From: Paenibacillus sp. FSL H8-0079
GTDB lineage: Bacteria > Bacillota > Bacilli > Paenibacillales > Paenibacillaceae
Reading direction: 5' to 3'
Length of the DNA stretch: 64,000 bases
Assembly (NCBI RefSeq): GCF_037991315.1
Contig: NZ_CP150300.1
Span: 1,984,001-2,048,000, forward strand
Of this stretch, positions 1 through 8,442 are shown piece after piece (positions within the stretch are counted from its first letter, which is position 1; each line of letters begins with the position of its first letter). The translations under genes and the position numbers were made by a program. The notes under the pieces were generated by a model, which did no database searches, was not told the origin of the DNA, and saw only the letters and a program-made list of their open reading frames with translations.

Positions 1-815
1 TCAAGGTAGCTGCGGGTGATGTCGTTGAAGTTCGGATGGAGCAAGAGGAATCGGATGATATTTTGCCTGAGCCTATTCCCTTTACTATTCTGTATGAAGA
101 TGAGCACTTGCTCATTGTCAACAAGGATGCGGGCATCATTGTTCATCCGACACATGGTCATTACACAGGTACTTTGGCAAATGGGGTCGTTCATTACTGG
201 AAATCCAAGGGTGAGCGATTCCGGTTCAGACCGATTCATCGACTTGATCAGGAAACGTCAGGTGTGCTCGCAATAGCCAAGAATCCTTATGTGCATCAGC
301 ATGTGTCTGAGCAGATGATTGCAGGAACAGTGGATAAGAAATATATTGCGCTTGTGCACGGCAGTCCTGTCCCGGAAAAAGGGTCAGTGGATGGCCCGAT
401 CGATCGCGATCCTGAAGAGCCGCACCGCCGAATCGTAACACCTGATGGCTACGCTGCAAGAACGCTGTACGCAACCGTAACACGCTGGGCAGAAGGCAGC
501 GCCAGTGCAGTAAGTCTTAAGCTGGAGAGCGGCAGAACCCATCAGATCAGGGTACATATGACTTCTATTGGCTGCCCGTTGATCGGTGACCGGATGTACA
601 AGACACTACCTGTGCACGAGATCGATGAGCAGACCATAGCTGCTCGGGATGAACGGGACAGCTGGATCGAACGTCAGGCCTTGCATGCTTGTGAATTGAC
701 GTTCGAACATCCCATTCTAAAGGAGCGTATAACGTTCCAGGCTCCTTTTCCAGCAGATATGGCCGCGCTGGAGAAGCGTTTGAATGATGAGGCAGCTCCG
801 AGAGAAGAACTGTAG
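1..815 (+). CDS. RluA-family rRNA/tRNA pseudouridine synthase (5' truncated by window)
   Basis: The reading frame is open from base 3 and ends at a TAG at 813-815, so the N-terminus lies outside the window. The first visible residues (KVAAGDVVEVRM) look like the end of an S4-type RNA-binding domain. The catalytic signature HRLDQETSG starts at base 237; its Asp is the invariant catalytic residue of this family, which isomerises uridine to pseudouridine in structured RNA. The motif RTHQIRVH near bases 535-560 is also typical. The target (RluD-like or another site) cannot be told from sequence alone. The family is certain, the substrate is not. Confidence 0.93.
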   Translation, partial: KVAAGDVVEVRMEQEESDDILPEPIPFTILYEDEHLLIVNKDAGIIVHPTHGHYTGTLANGVVHYWKSKGERFRFRPIHRLDQETSGVLAIAKNPYVHQHVSEQMIAGTVDKKYIALVHGSPVPEKGSVDGPIDRDPEEPHRRIVTPDGYAARTLYATVTRWAEGSASAVSLKLESGRTHQIRVHMTSIGCPLIGDRMYKTLPVHEIDEQTIAARDERDSWIERQALHACELTFEHPILKERITFQAPFPADMAALEKRLNDEAAPREEL

Positions 816-863
816 GAAGCTGCGACGGGGCTCTTAGTTTTGCACCTCGTATCGCAGTTTCCT
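814..863 (+). terminator. Hairpin after RluA gene, no U-tract
   Basis: AGGAAGCTGCGA at 814-825 pairs with TCGCAGTTTCCT at 852-863, a 12-bp stem with one G-U pair that overlaps the stop codon. No T-run follows, so it is either a weak intrinsic terminator or an mRNA 3'-end stabiliser. Confidence 0.4.
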
Positions 864-1214
864 GCACGGCCTGTCCTGTTTGGAGTTCAACGCTGTTTGT
901 CTTACCCTTGTGAGGGATGCTTAATGTACCCGAACAACATGCCGTAGGCTAATCATTATGTTCTATCGTTAATGTATTGATGTGTAGCATTTTCATGTTA
1001 AATCTTTTAAGATTTCAAATTTTTTAAAGCTTTTAAAGAGATTAAAGCTGTAAGATCCTGATTCAAAAAATATAGCCGAATGTGTGTTTTTGATCTCATT
1101 CGCAAAAGTCAGTAAAATTACATGGCGATGGTATCGATTTGGAGCGACTTTTGGATTTGCAAAGCAAACCAAGGGAAGCGACAAGTCGAAACTATCGCCA
1201 CAGGAGGCAAATCA
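864..1214. other. Non-coding gap, no recognised feature
   Basis: About 350 bases between the RluA gene and the ArsC-like gene. The stretch at about 990-1060 is very AT-rich. I found no RBS-backed reading frame on either strand and no known RNA motif. It presumably holds the promoter of the next gene. Confidence 0.5.
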
Positions 1215-1580
1215 ATGAGCAATTTAAAAGTATATCAATATGCCAAATGCGGCACATGCCGTAAAGCTGTAAAATGGCTGGAAGCTCAAGGACACGAGCT
1301 GGAGCTAATCCCCATTTTCGACACACCGCCATCAGAATCTGAATTAACAGAACTGATCCAAAAAAGCGGATTGGAAGTGAAGAAGTTCTTTAATACGAGC
1401 GGGGAAGTGTATAAGGAACAACAACTGAAGGACAAACTTCCGGGCATGTCCGCTGATGAACAGATTCGTTTGTTGGCTTCCAATGGTCGTCTGATCAAAC
1501 GTCCGATCGTTACGGATGGAGAAAAGGTGACGGTTGGATTCAAGGAAGAAACGTACGAGCAGGAATGGAATAACGCGTAA
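1215..1580 (+). CDS. ArsC/Spx-family thioredoxin-fold protein
   Basis: A 121-residue protein of the arsenate reductase/Spx fold. The start is the ATG at 1215, placed 6 nt after an AGGAGG-type RBS; an upstream in-frame ATG at 1122 has no RBS. Cys12 and Cys15 form a CGTC motif in the first loop, as in YusI-type proteins and Spx (CxxC). The RPIV segment near residue 97 is the cis-Pro region of the fold. Members act as thiol-based reductases or, in Spx, as redox-sensing RNA polymerase partners. The role here cannot be fixed; the length fits both groups, and no ars genes are nearby, so arsenic resistance is not supported by context. Confidence 0.88.
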   Translation: MSNLKVYQYAKCGTCRKAVKWLEAQGHELELIPIFDTPPSESELTELIQKSGLEVKKFFNTSGEVYKEQQLKDKLPGMSADEQIRLLASNGRLIKRPIVTDGEKVTVGFKEETYEQEWNNA

Positions 1581-1649
1581 AATATGGATTTTTGGTGGGG
1601 TCGGTCATTCGATGATTGTTATGATTGTCGAATGAATTAACACTCAATG

Positions 1650-1681
1650 GGCTCTGAATGTTCAAAATTCAGGGCTTTTTT
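1650..1681 (+). terminator. Rho-independent terminator after ArsC-like gene
   Basis: GCTCTGAAT (1651-1659) pairs with ATTCAGGGC (1667-1675), with one G-U pair, and is followed by six T residues. Confidence 0.8.
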
Positions 1682-1773
1682 GGCTGATCGATGGTTGGCG
1701 GAACTATGCTATAATGATAGAATTAGTTTCGATATTTTATATGCTAGATTTAGATAGGAGAGAACAAATTCAA

Positions 1774-2667
1774 GTGAATCAACGTAATGAACCTACTTTG
1801 TTGCTGGTAGACGGTATGGCGGTGTTGTTCCGTGCTTTTTATGCGACATCTGCAAGCGGATATATCAGACGTACAAAGGCAGGATTGCCTACCAACGCAG
1901 TCTACGGATTTATCCGTTATTTCTGGGATGCGGTTCAGACTTTTGGGCCAAGTCATGTTGTATGTTGTTGGGATATGGGCGGTAAGACGTTCCGCGGTGA
2001 AGAATATGCAGCCTACAAAGGCAACCGGGCGGAAGCTCCGGATGACCTAATTCCCCAGTTTGCCCTGATTCGTGAAGTCATGGATAGCTTGGGTATTCCG
2101 AATATAGGTGCACAAGGATTCGAAGCCGACGATTGCATCGGGACGCTTGCGAAGTATTACACCGAAGAGACAGATATGAATGTTATGGTACTGACGGGTG
2201 ACCACGACATGCTGCAACTGATTAATGATCGCACAAGTATTATTATTATGAAAAAAGGCCATGGCAACTACATGGTGTACAACCCTGAGACGCTCATGGC
2301 AGAGAAACAACTGACACCTCGTCAAGTGATTGACATGAAGGGTCTGATGGGAGACGCCAGCGACAATTATCCCGGAGTACGGGGGATTGGTGAGAAAACA
2401 GCGTTGAAACTTGTACAGGAATACGGCTCTATTGAAGGGATTTTGAGCAACATGGATAAGCTAACCCCTTCGGTGCGTAACAAGATTGAGAATGATTTGG
2501 ACATGCTTCATCTGTCCCGCAAACTGGCAGAGATTCATTGTGCTGTTCCGGTTGCCTGTGCGCTGGATACCTGTGAATTGCGTCTTGATCCGGATATGGT
2601 GATGGACAAGTTTGAACAACTTGAGATGAAGAGCCTTGGCTCTTGGATGGGAGTGGCAATAGGGTGA
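1774..2667 (+). CDS. 5'-3' exonuclease (PolI N-terminal-like, YpcP type)
   Basis: A 297-residue stand-alone version of the 5'-nuclease domain of DNA polymerase I, which removes RNA primers and flaps. I chose the GTG at 1774 because TAGGAGAG lies 11 nt upstream and VDGMAVLFRAFYA follows as the usual N-terminus. Metal-binding acidic residues are visible in LLLVDG, EADDCIGTLA and LTGDHDMLQL, and the helix-3-turn-helix DNA-binding region is GDASDNYPGVRGIGEKTA. The length matches YpcP-like proteins of Bacillus. The next gene begins at or just after its stop codon, so the two are probably co-transcribed, although their functions look unrelated. Confidence 0.93.
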   Translation: MNQRNEPTLLLVDGMAVLFRAFYATSASGYIRRTKAGLPTNAVYGFIRYFWDAVQTFGPSHVVCCWDMGGKTFRGEEYAAYKGNRAEAPDDLIPQFALIREVMDSLGIPNIGAQGFEADDCIGTLAKYYTEETDMNVMVLTGDHDMLQLINDRTSIIIMKKGHGNYMVYNPETLMAEKQLTPRQVIDMKGLMGDASDNYPGVRGIGEKTALKLVQEYGSIEGILSNMDKLTPSVRNKIENDLDMLHLSRKLAEIHCAVPVACALDTCELRLDPDMVMDKFEQLEMKSLGSWMGVAIG

Positions 2668-2672
2668 GCAAC

Positions 2673-3779
2673 ATGAAGAACGTACGAACAGGTAAAAAGT
2701 GGTGGACAGGGGCTATGGCCCTCGTCCTGGCCTTACCCGTAATTCTTTCGGGAGCAGTAAGTGCGCCACAGACAGTGGATGCCAAAGCAGCAATTAGCAC
2801 CAAAGTACAGAAAGTAAAAGCAGCAGGACGCAATTTTACCGTACAGACGGTTACGATTCCGAAGGGAACACCGGTTACGGTGGGACTCGCGAAGAAGCAA
2901 GTGGGCCAGACGGCAACACTGCCATCGATCGTGAAAGCCTATGGAGCACAAGCAGCCATTAACGGAGCATTTTTTGAAGCATATAACGGAGCACCAGATC
3001 CATATGGCATGTTAATAGCAAATGGTAAGGTCATACATATTGGTAGATATGGAACATCCATCGGATTTAAGGAAGACGGCTCGGCGATCATGGATTCACT
3101 TCAGGTGAGCCTGACAGGTAAAGTGACGGATACGAAAGGCAAATCACGCAGTTGGTATGCCACCTTTATTAATCGAACACCTTCAGCAAATGCCAGTATT
3201 ACGATGCTGTATACGCCTGAAAGAGGTGCTACAGTCGGGTTCAAAGGTGGCACTGCGGTTGTCATGGAAAAAGGTGTCGTGACCAAAAAAGTACCCAATA
3301 CGAATGTAGCGATTCCTAAGAATGGCTCAGTATTGGTGTTCACAGGTAATCAGAAGTCTTCTTCGGACCGTTTCACCGTTGGTTCAACCGTAGAAATGAA
3401 TTATAAGTATACGAACGCAGCAGGCAAAGAGATCCCTTGGCAAGATGTAGTGACTGCTGTTGGAGCAGGACCACGTCTGGTAAAAGACGGTAAGATAGCT
3501 GTAAATCCGACGAGCGAAGGTTTCAAGGATGCCAAGATTCTTACCGCATCCGGTGCCAGAAGTGGTATCGCCATCATGGCGGATGGTTCTGTCATGCTGG
3601 CTACCGTTTCTGGAGCGACAGTCAAGGAGTGGGCAGCGGTGATGCAGAAGCTTGGTGCCAAACAGGCCATGAATCTGGATGGCGGTGCATCCTCGGGCAT
3701 GTATGCCGGGGGCAAAATGCTAACTTCTCCAGGCCGGCTCTTGAGTAATGCACTGGTATTTGGTGGCTCTGTGCGTTAA
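2673..3779 (+). CDS. Secreted phosphodiester glycosidase-family (NAGPA-like) protein
   Basis: A 368-residue protein with an N-terminal signal peptide (basic start, hydrophobic segment at about residues 12-25, small residues before QTVDAKA). The rest is a NAGPA-type domain (phosphodiester glycosidase family). The marks are AAINGAFFEAYNG, PYGMLIANGKVI and the C-terminal MNLDGGASSGMY. Family members act on glycan phosphodiesters or are linked to exopolysaccharide and cell-wall polymers; the substrate here is unknown. The ATG at 2673 is used; a GTG at 2664 overlapping the exonuclease stop codon is an alternative start. A second member of the family lies at 46948-48012 in this window. Confidence 0.88.
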   Translation: MKNVRTGKKWWTGAMALVLALPVILSGAVSAPQTVDAKAAISTKVQKVKAAGRNFTVQTVTIPKGTPVTVGLAKKQVGQTATLPSIVKAYGAQAAINGAFFEAYNGAPDPYGMLIANGKVIHIGRYGTSIGFKEDGSAIMDSLQVSLTGKVTDTKGKSRSWYATFINRTPSANASITMLYTPERGATVGFKGGTAVVMEKGVVTKKVPNTNVAIPKNGSVLVFTGNQKSSSDRFTVGSTVEMNYKYTNAAGKEIPWQDVVTAVGAGPRLVKDGKIAVNPTSEGFKDAKILTASGARSGIAIMADGSVMLATVSGATVKEWAAVMQKLGAKQAMNLDGGASSGMYAGGKMLTSPGRLLSNALVFGGSVR

Positions 3780-3809
3780 AAGAAAGTAATTATGGGAGGG
3801 ATGATGCAA

Positions 3810-4496
3810 ATGACACTCACATCGGATCGAAAGCCAGGGGGAGGCAACACAGCAGTTCTGGCCATTAATGTAGGACTGCCGCAGGCGCTCCCTGGGCAGA
3901 AGCGTGAAGTGATGAGCGGCATTGTCAAACATCCTGTATCCGACGCGGTTTTCCTGTCATTCACTGGAATGACAGGGGATGCGCAGGCGGATCTGGTGCA
4001 TCATGGCGGACCTGACAAGGCCGTTTGTGTATACGATTACAGTCGTTATCTGGCGCTGGAACAGCTGATGAATCGCAAGCTGGACTGGGGAGCTTGTGGA
4101 GAAAATCTGACGGTTGAAGGCTGTGCCGAAGAAGACGTCCGGATTGGTGATATGTACGAGTTGGGCGAAGCCACGGTGCAGGTCAGTCAGCCCAGACAAC
4201 CTTGCTTCAAGCTGGGTGCGAGGTATGACTATAAGGAGCTACCTGTTTATTTTCAGGAGAGTGGACATACCGGCTTTTACTTTCGTGTACTGCAAGAAGG
4301 GGAGGTAAGGCCTTCGTCGATATTTCGACGGATTAACACCGATCCAGCCTCAATGACGGTTCTTGAAGCCAATCGAATTATGCATCAGGGGAAAGAAAAT
4401 GCTGAAGGTATTCAGGCGCTGCTGGCCATTCCTGCGCTGTCAGACAGCTGGAGGCAGACGTTGATGAAACGATTGTCCAAGCTGGAGATTAAGTAG
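3810..4496 (+). CDS. MOSC domain protein (YiiM-like)
   Basis: A 228-residue MOSC-domain protein, related to the C-terminal domain of molybdenum cofactor sulfurase. The ATG at 3810 sits 9 nt after GGGAGGG (3794-3800); the ATGs at 3801 and 3804 are too close to it. The conserved block VHHGGPDKAVCVYD and the conserved Cys in QPRQPCFKLG are present, the latter being the proposed sulfur or cofactor ligand. The C-terminal about 55 residues form the 3-alpha domain found in YiiM-like proteins, which handle reduction of N-hydroxylated compounds in E. coli. The physiological substrate here is not predictable. It follows the previous gene by about 30 nt and may share its transcript. Confidence 0.9.
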   Translation: MTLTSDRKPGGGNTAVLAINVGLPQALPGQKREVMSGIVKHPVSDAVFLSFTGMTGDAQADLVHHGGPDKAVCVYDYSRYLALEQLMNRKLDWGACGENLTVEGCAEEDVRIGDMYELGEATVQVSQPRQPCFKLGARYDYKELPVYFQESGHTGFYFRVLQEGEVRPSSIFRRINTDPASMTVLEANRIMHQGKENAEGIQALLAIPALSDSWRQTLMKRLSKLEIK

Positions 4497-4567
4497 CAGG
4501 GTAATTACAGTGTCATTAATTAAAATAATATCAATTCCTATTAAACTAACTTGGGAGTGTGACTAAC

Positions 4568-5446
4568 ATGACGATCTTAGGCGCAATTGAAGCAGGCGGA
4601 ACCAAATTTGTATGTGGTATTGGCACGGAAAATGGAGAAGTTCTGGAACGCGTAAGTTTTCCCACGACGACACCGGAAGAGACCATGGCTCAAGTGATTT
4701 CATTTTTTGAAGGCAAAGGCATTGAAGCGCTGGGCGTAGGTTCATTTGGCCCGATTGATCCGATTGAAGGAAGCCCAACGTATGGTTATATCACAACAAC
4801 ACCGAAACCACATTGGGGACAGTATAACGTGATTGGCAAGCTCAAGGAGCATTTTGATGTACCGATGACATTTGATACGGATGTGAATGGCGCGGCACTT
4901 GGAGAAGCAACCTGGGGCGCTGCACAAGGTCTTGAGAGCTGTCTGTATATCACTGTGGGTACAGGCATTGGTGCAGGTGCTGTAGTTGGCGGTAAAATGG
5001 TCCATGGATTGTCACATCCAGAGATGGGACATATCATTGTACGCAGACATCCGGAGGATACATACGAAGGTTTCTGTCCGTATCATGGTGACTGTCTCGA
5101 AGGCCTTGCAGCAGGACCGGCCATTAACAAACGTTGGGAGCAACCGGCTTATGAACTGCCCGCAGATCATAAAGCATGGGAGATCGAAGCACATTACCTG
5201 GCACACGCACTGATGAACTATGTTCTGATTCTCTCACCGCAGAAAATCGTAATGGGTGGCGGGGTAATGAAGCAGGAGCATCTGTTCCCAATGGTTCGTA
5301 GCAAACTGCAGGAGTTGCTTGCAGGATATGTTCAGCATCCGGCACTTCAATCCGACATTGACCAGTATATTGTATCACCAGGACTTGGTGACAATGCAGG
5401 GCTGTGTGGTTCGCTGGCGCTTGCCAAATTAGCGCTGAACAAGTAG
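4568..5446 (+). CDS. ROK-family fructokinase
   Basis: A 292-residue ROK kinase that phosphorylates a hexose, most likely fructose, using ATP. The start is the ATG at 4568, 10 nt after GGGAG; the GTG at 4559 lies too close to that site. The ATP loop is AIEAGGTKFVCGIG near residue 5, the sugar-binding region contains DTDVNGAALGEATWG, and the structural zinc site is the His-Cys-His-Cys set in GHIIVRRH through FCPYHGDCLEG. This arrangement fits the ScrK/GmuE group of fructokinases rather than glucokinases or ROK repressors, since there is no HTH domain. No sugar transporter adjoins it, so it probably serves general fructose or mannose metabolism. Confidence 0.93.
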   Translation: MTILGAIEAGGTKFVCGIGTENGEVLERVSFPTTTPEETMAQVISFFEGKGIEALGVGSFGPIDPIEGSPTYGYITTTPKPHWGQYNVIGKLKEHFDVPMTFDTDVNGAALGEATWGAAQGLESCLYITVGTGIGAGAVVGGKMVHGLSHPEMGHIIVRRHPEDTYEGFCPYHGDCLEGLAAGPAINKRWEQPAYELPADHKAWEIEAHYLAHALMNYVLILSPQKIVMGGGVMKQEHLFPMVRSKLQELLAGYVQHPALQSDIDQYIVSPGLGDNAGLCGSLALAKLALNK

Positions 5447-5518
5447 TACAATAAGGGATTGACGAATTTTACCATTGTGGTATGATATGGGCAACAGCAT
5501 AGTACGGTTAATGAGGAA

Positions 5519-5560
5519 GCACCTCTCTTGCATGAATTTTGCAGGAGAGGTGTTTTTTTT
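5519..5560 (+). terminator. Rho-independent terminator after fructokinase
   Basis: ACCTCTCTTGCA (5521-5532) pairs with TGCAGGAGAGGT (5540-5551), followed by a run of eight T residues. Confidence 0.92.
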
Positions 5561-5622
5561 GCTGCCTGTAGTTAGCATATCTAACCTGTATAGGCTGAAA
5601 TGTCAAAGGGAGGGAACGGAAA

Positions 5623-6624
5623 ATGGAAGTCATTTTCATGAACAGATTGTCCAGATTGTCAGATCAGAATGCAGAGTATGCGCAGCTATGGATTGGGGAA
5701 GAGGACGATAGCTGGCAGCTGGGATGGAGTCGCTACGAGGAAGGAGAACGTGAGGACAGCATCTGGTACGAAGGGACCTCTTGGGAGGAGCTACTTCATA
5801 TCTACCGTCATCAGCTTGCCATACAGATGAGTGAGGGGTACCGACCGCAGTTGCAGGGGTTATTCCACGAGAATGATGATCTGAAGTCACGCAGTTATGG
5901 TGGGCAGCGGCTCCATTGTTATAGTGAACTATACGGCAACGAGCAGTTATATACGGATCTGTGCACATGGCGCAGGAAGAGAGTTGTGTCTGACCGGAAG
6001 GCACCGTATTTTATTGCAACAAATCGTCTGCTGCGTTTGATCAGTGCCTTTGTTCCACAGTCCATGGATGAGCTGATGCAACTGCCCGGCGTAGGAGAGA
6101 GCAAAGCAACCGAGTATGGTACGGAATGGATGGAGATTACGAACGGGTTGGAGCGTTCAACGACATTCCCGCTGGACTGGGTATACACGGCGCTGAAGGA
6201 AGAAGAGTATGAGAGCTGGTTATACAAGCAGAGAGAGCAGAAGTACAAACAGGAACTCGACAAGTTCACCACGCGTAAGCAAGTGCTTGAAGGCATGAAG
6301 GAAGGTTTTACGTTAGAGGAGATTGTTAATCGATCCGGATTATCCCGACGTGAGTTGATTGAGCTGTTAGAGACACTGGATCTTGAAGGTTATGACACCG
6401 ATTGTCTTCTTGATGTAGAGTTGGCAGTTATGCCAGAGAACGAACAAGAGGCCGTATGGAGCGCGTATGAGGAGCTGGGAGATACGTTCCTGAAGCCAGT
6501 ATTACATAAGGTGTATGGAGGAGAGAAGCCTGACGGAGGAAGTCTGGAGCAGGTCTATGAAAGACTGCGCATGATTCGAATCCGTTTTCGTCGGCATGCA
6601 GAGACAGAGCAGAATGTTGGTTAG
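5623..6624 (+). CDS. HRDC domain protein with C-terminal helix-turn-helix, no helicase
   Basis: A 333-residue cytosolic protein with a good GGGAGG RBS. Residues about 108-175 form an HRDC domain (starting near YTDLCTWRRKR and including FVPQSMDELMQLPGVGESKA), the nucleic-acid-binding module found at the C-terminus of RecQ helicases and RNase D. Residues about 225-330 resemble the HTH_40 module that also occurs at RecQ C-termini (EGFTLEEIVNRSGLSRRELIELL). The first about 100 residues are not recognisable and contain no Walker motifs. It is therefore a stand-alone accessory-type protein, perhaps acting with a RecQ helicase encoded elsewhere; that link is inference. Confidence 0.82.
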   Translation: MEVIFMNRLSRLSDQNAEYAQLWIGEEDDSWQLGWSRYEEGEREDSIWYEGTSWEELLHIYRHQLAIQMSEGYRPQLQGLFHENDDLKSRSYGGQRLHCYSELYGNEQLYTDLCTWRRKRVVSDRKAPYFIATNRLLRLISAFVPQSMDELMQLPGVGESKATEYGTEWMEITNGLERSTTFPLDWVYTALKEEEYESWLYKQREQKYKQELDKFTTRKQVLEGMKEGFTLEEIVNRSGLSRRELIELLETLDLEGYDTDCLLDVELAVMPENEQEAVWSAYEELGDTFLKPVLHKVYGGEKPDGGSLEQVYERLRMIRIRFRRHAETEQNVG

Positions 6625-6634
6625 GTGAAGGAAA

Positions 6635-6680
6635 TGAAAAAAAGACGAGGCGTTTCTCCCACAGGAGCGCTTCGTCTTTG
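6635..6680. terminator. Bidirectional terminator between HRDC gene and corA
   Basis: AAGACGAGGCG pairs with CGCTTCGTCTT across a loop between two convergent genes; an A-run precedes the stem, giving a U-tract for the minus-strand transcript. Confidence 0.78.
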
Positions 6681-6695
6681 TTATTTCATACGAGT

Positions 6696-7631
6696 TCATA
6701 CCCAGTCTTTTTTGCGGAAAATGAAGAACATGCTCAGGCCCAGTGTTACCATCAGGCCAATCACAACAAAATAGCTGTATTTCCAGTTAAGCTCTGGCAT
6801 ATTCGTAAAGTTCATTCCGTATATACCCGTAATGACCGTCAGCGGCATGAAGACCGTGGTAATGGCAGTAAACACACGCATGATCTCATTCGCCCGGTTC
6901 GCAATACTGGACTGGTAGGCTTCTCGTAAGTTGCCCATCAGGTCGCGATATGTTTCAAAGGTTTCAGATATTTTTACAGCATTCTCATAGATGTCACTGA
7001 AATACTTTTGCAGTTGATCATCGATGAGACGCAGATCTTTTTTGTTCAGTGTATTAATGACCTCTTTCTGAGGTCCAAGGACTTTTTTCAGCCACAGAAT
7101 CTCACTGCGCAGTCCGATGATTTCATTCAGATGTGACTTTTTGGTGTGCATCAGAATGTCTTCCTCAAGCTTCTCGATCCGAGCTTCAATTCGGTCACCT
7201 ACGGTGAAATAATTATCAACAATCAAGTCAACCAGCAGGTAGAGCAGACGATCCGGTGTACTGATTTCCTGTTCCCACAGGATGGGCTTCAGGGTGCGCA
7301 ATTCGCTGACCTTCTGCTTCGTAACACTAATAATGAAATGTCTGCCGAGGAACAAGTTCACCGCACGTAGAAAAATCTCTTCATCATCAAAACGGATGCT
7401 ATTAATCACAATAAAGTAATGGTTCTCATAAATTTCAATCTTCGGACGTTGTTCTTCATCACTGAGACAATCTTCCACTGCCAGATCATGCATCAAGAAC
7501 AGCGGCTGAAGTACCGCCAAATCGTCTACGTCCGCATCAATCCAGTAAAATCCTTCCGCTGGTGGAGTCAGCGCCTGCTGAATGTCGTCCACCGGAATAA
7601 ATACACCGTTGTTAACCAACCGGATTTTCAT
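6696..7631 (-). CDS. corA: CorA-family magnesium/divalent cation transporter
   Basis: A 311-residue CorA/2-TM-GxN family channel for Mg2+ (or Co2+/Ni2+). A large cytoplasmic domain with a long helix (about residues 130-240) is followed by two C-terminal membrane segments. The family signature YGMNF follows the first of these, which runs through MRVFTAITTVFMPLTVITGI. The C-terminus ends in the usual basic FRKKDWV tail. The start codon has AAGGAG 10 nt upstream on the minus strand. It is monocistronic and faces away from the methionine operon. No M-box Mg2+ riboswitch is apparent in its leader. Confidence 0.95.
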   Translation of the reverse strand: MKIRLVNNGVFIPVDDIQQALTPPAEGFYWIDADVDDLAVLQPLFLMHDLAVEDCLSDEEQRPKIEIYENHYFIVINSIRFDDEEIFLRAVNLFLGRHFIISVTKQKVSELRTLKPILWEQEISTPDRLLYLLVDLIVDNYFTVGDRIEARIEKLEEDILMHTKKSHLNEIIGLRSEILWLKKVLGPQKEVINTLNKKDLRLIDDQLQKYFSDIYENAVKISETFETYRDLMGNLREAYQSSIANRANEIMRVFTAITTVFMPLTVITGIYGMNFTNMPELNWKYSYFVVIGLMVTLGLSMFFIFRKKDWV

Positions 7632-8010
7632 TGTTAATCTACTCCTTCTGCACCCGCCAACTTGGCGGATATTATCATTATGGGCGCAAAAAGAACAAAT
7701 CAGCCGGTCGGCAGCGGAGCCTGGAGATCAGGGCTGCGTTCACTATATAATCAAACGGAAGTCACGTCCCGCTGCCGGCATGCTGATGTCAATTCTCTAT
7801 GCAGTTTGTCGGAATTCGGCTGCCAGTCAGGCCTCGGGTCGCCATCCATTTAATATGTCACCTCTCACATAAGGGTTTATAACACCTTGTTTAGTATACC
7901 GCTGGTACAAGGTGCTTTCAAGCGCAAAAATGTGTCTATTTCGCGCCCTGAGGCAGTGTATGACAACGGATGATGAACGGTTCCGATCTGGAAAGCAGAC
8001 GTAGAACTGC
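7632..8010. other. Divergent non-coding region between corA and the methionine operon
   Basis: About 380 bases with no RBS-backed frame. On the minus strand a hairpin can form around 7705-7740 (GCAGC/GCTGC arms enclosing CCTG/CAGG), inside the corA leader. I compared it by eye with the M-box and yybP-ykoY consensus and saw no match. Its purpose is unknown. Confidence 0.45.
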
Positions 8011-8013
8011 AAC

Positions 8014-8042
8014 TTGACGTGAGGGCATTAATGTAATAAAGT
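8014..8042 (+). promoter_or_regulatory. Candidate sigma-A promoter of the met operon
   Basis: TTGACG (8014-8019), 17-nt spacer, TAAAGT (8037-8042). The -10 element is weak, but the position, about 45 nt before the riboswitch, is right. Confidence 0.5.
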
Positions 8043-8082
8043 AGACGGTGAACCACATTAAATTACAATCTAATACAGCGAA

Positions 8083-8214
8083 ATCTTATCAAGAGTAGGT
8101 GGAGGGACTGGCCCGATGAAACCCGGCAACCGGCGGTATACCGCACGGTGCTAATTCTTGCAGCGACCAAGTGTCAAGTGGCACTGTTGTAACTGAGAGA
8201 TGAGAGAGGCGCAT
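8083..8214 (+). ncRNA. SAM-I (S-box) riboswitch aptamer
   Basis: The 5' part, ATCAAGAGTAGGTGGAGGGA followed by CTGGCCCGATGAAACCC and GGCAACC, is the conserved S-box core. The P3 stem (CGGCGGTATACCGCACGG region) and the 3' segment GAGAGATGAGAGAGG complete the aptamer. It binds S-adenosylmethionine and turns off methionine genes when SAM is plentiful. It lies about 230 nt before metA and is oriented with the metA-metI-metC operon. Confidence 0.95.
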
Positions 8215-8223
8215 ATCTATTTA

Positions 8224-8270
8224 CATATGACCTTTCTCGAAATCCGAGGAAGGTCTTTGTCATATGCCCC
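8224..8270 (+). terminator. Expression-platform hairpin of the SAM-I riboswitch (atypical U-tract)
   Basis: CATATGACCTTTCTCG pairs with CCGAGGAAGG and, further out, TCATATG. The inner GACCTTTCTCG/CGAGGAAGGTC stem is the expected terminator, but only TTTG follows instead of a long U-run. Confidence 0.6.
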
Positions 8271-8442
8271 GACTTCTCAGCAGTGATTTTCGCTAAGGAA
8301 CTTGAGATTGTCGTAACTTTGGATGGAACTTCAATCCAATGGTTGTAGACAAGCTCATGGCAGCCTACAACTGTATTGATGTGAAGACATCAAGCCAGCA
8401 GTGGCTGCATCTATTTATGCACAAGGAGGAGTTAGACTACCC

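Noticed and set aside
993-1184. 63-residue minus-strand frame in the gap before the ArsC-like gene
   Set aside because: It starts at TTG with no ribosome binding site, runs through AT-rich sequence, and its N-terminal part overlaps the likely promoter of the plus-strand gene.
7650-7960. Possible Mg2+ (M-box) riboswitch in the corA leader
   Set aside because: Read on the minus strand, the region lacks the conserved M-box core; only one simple hairpin is seen.
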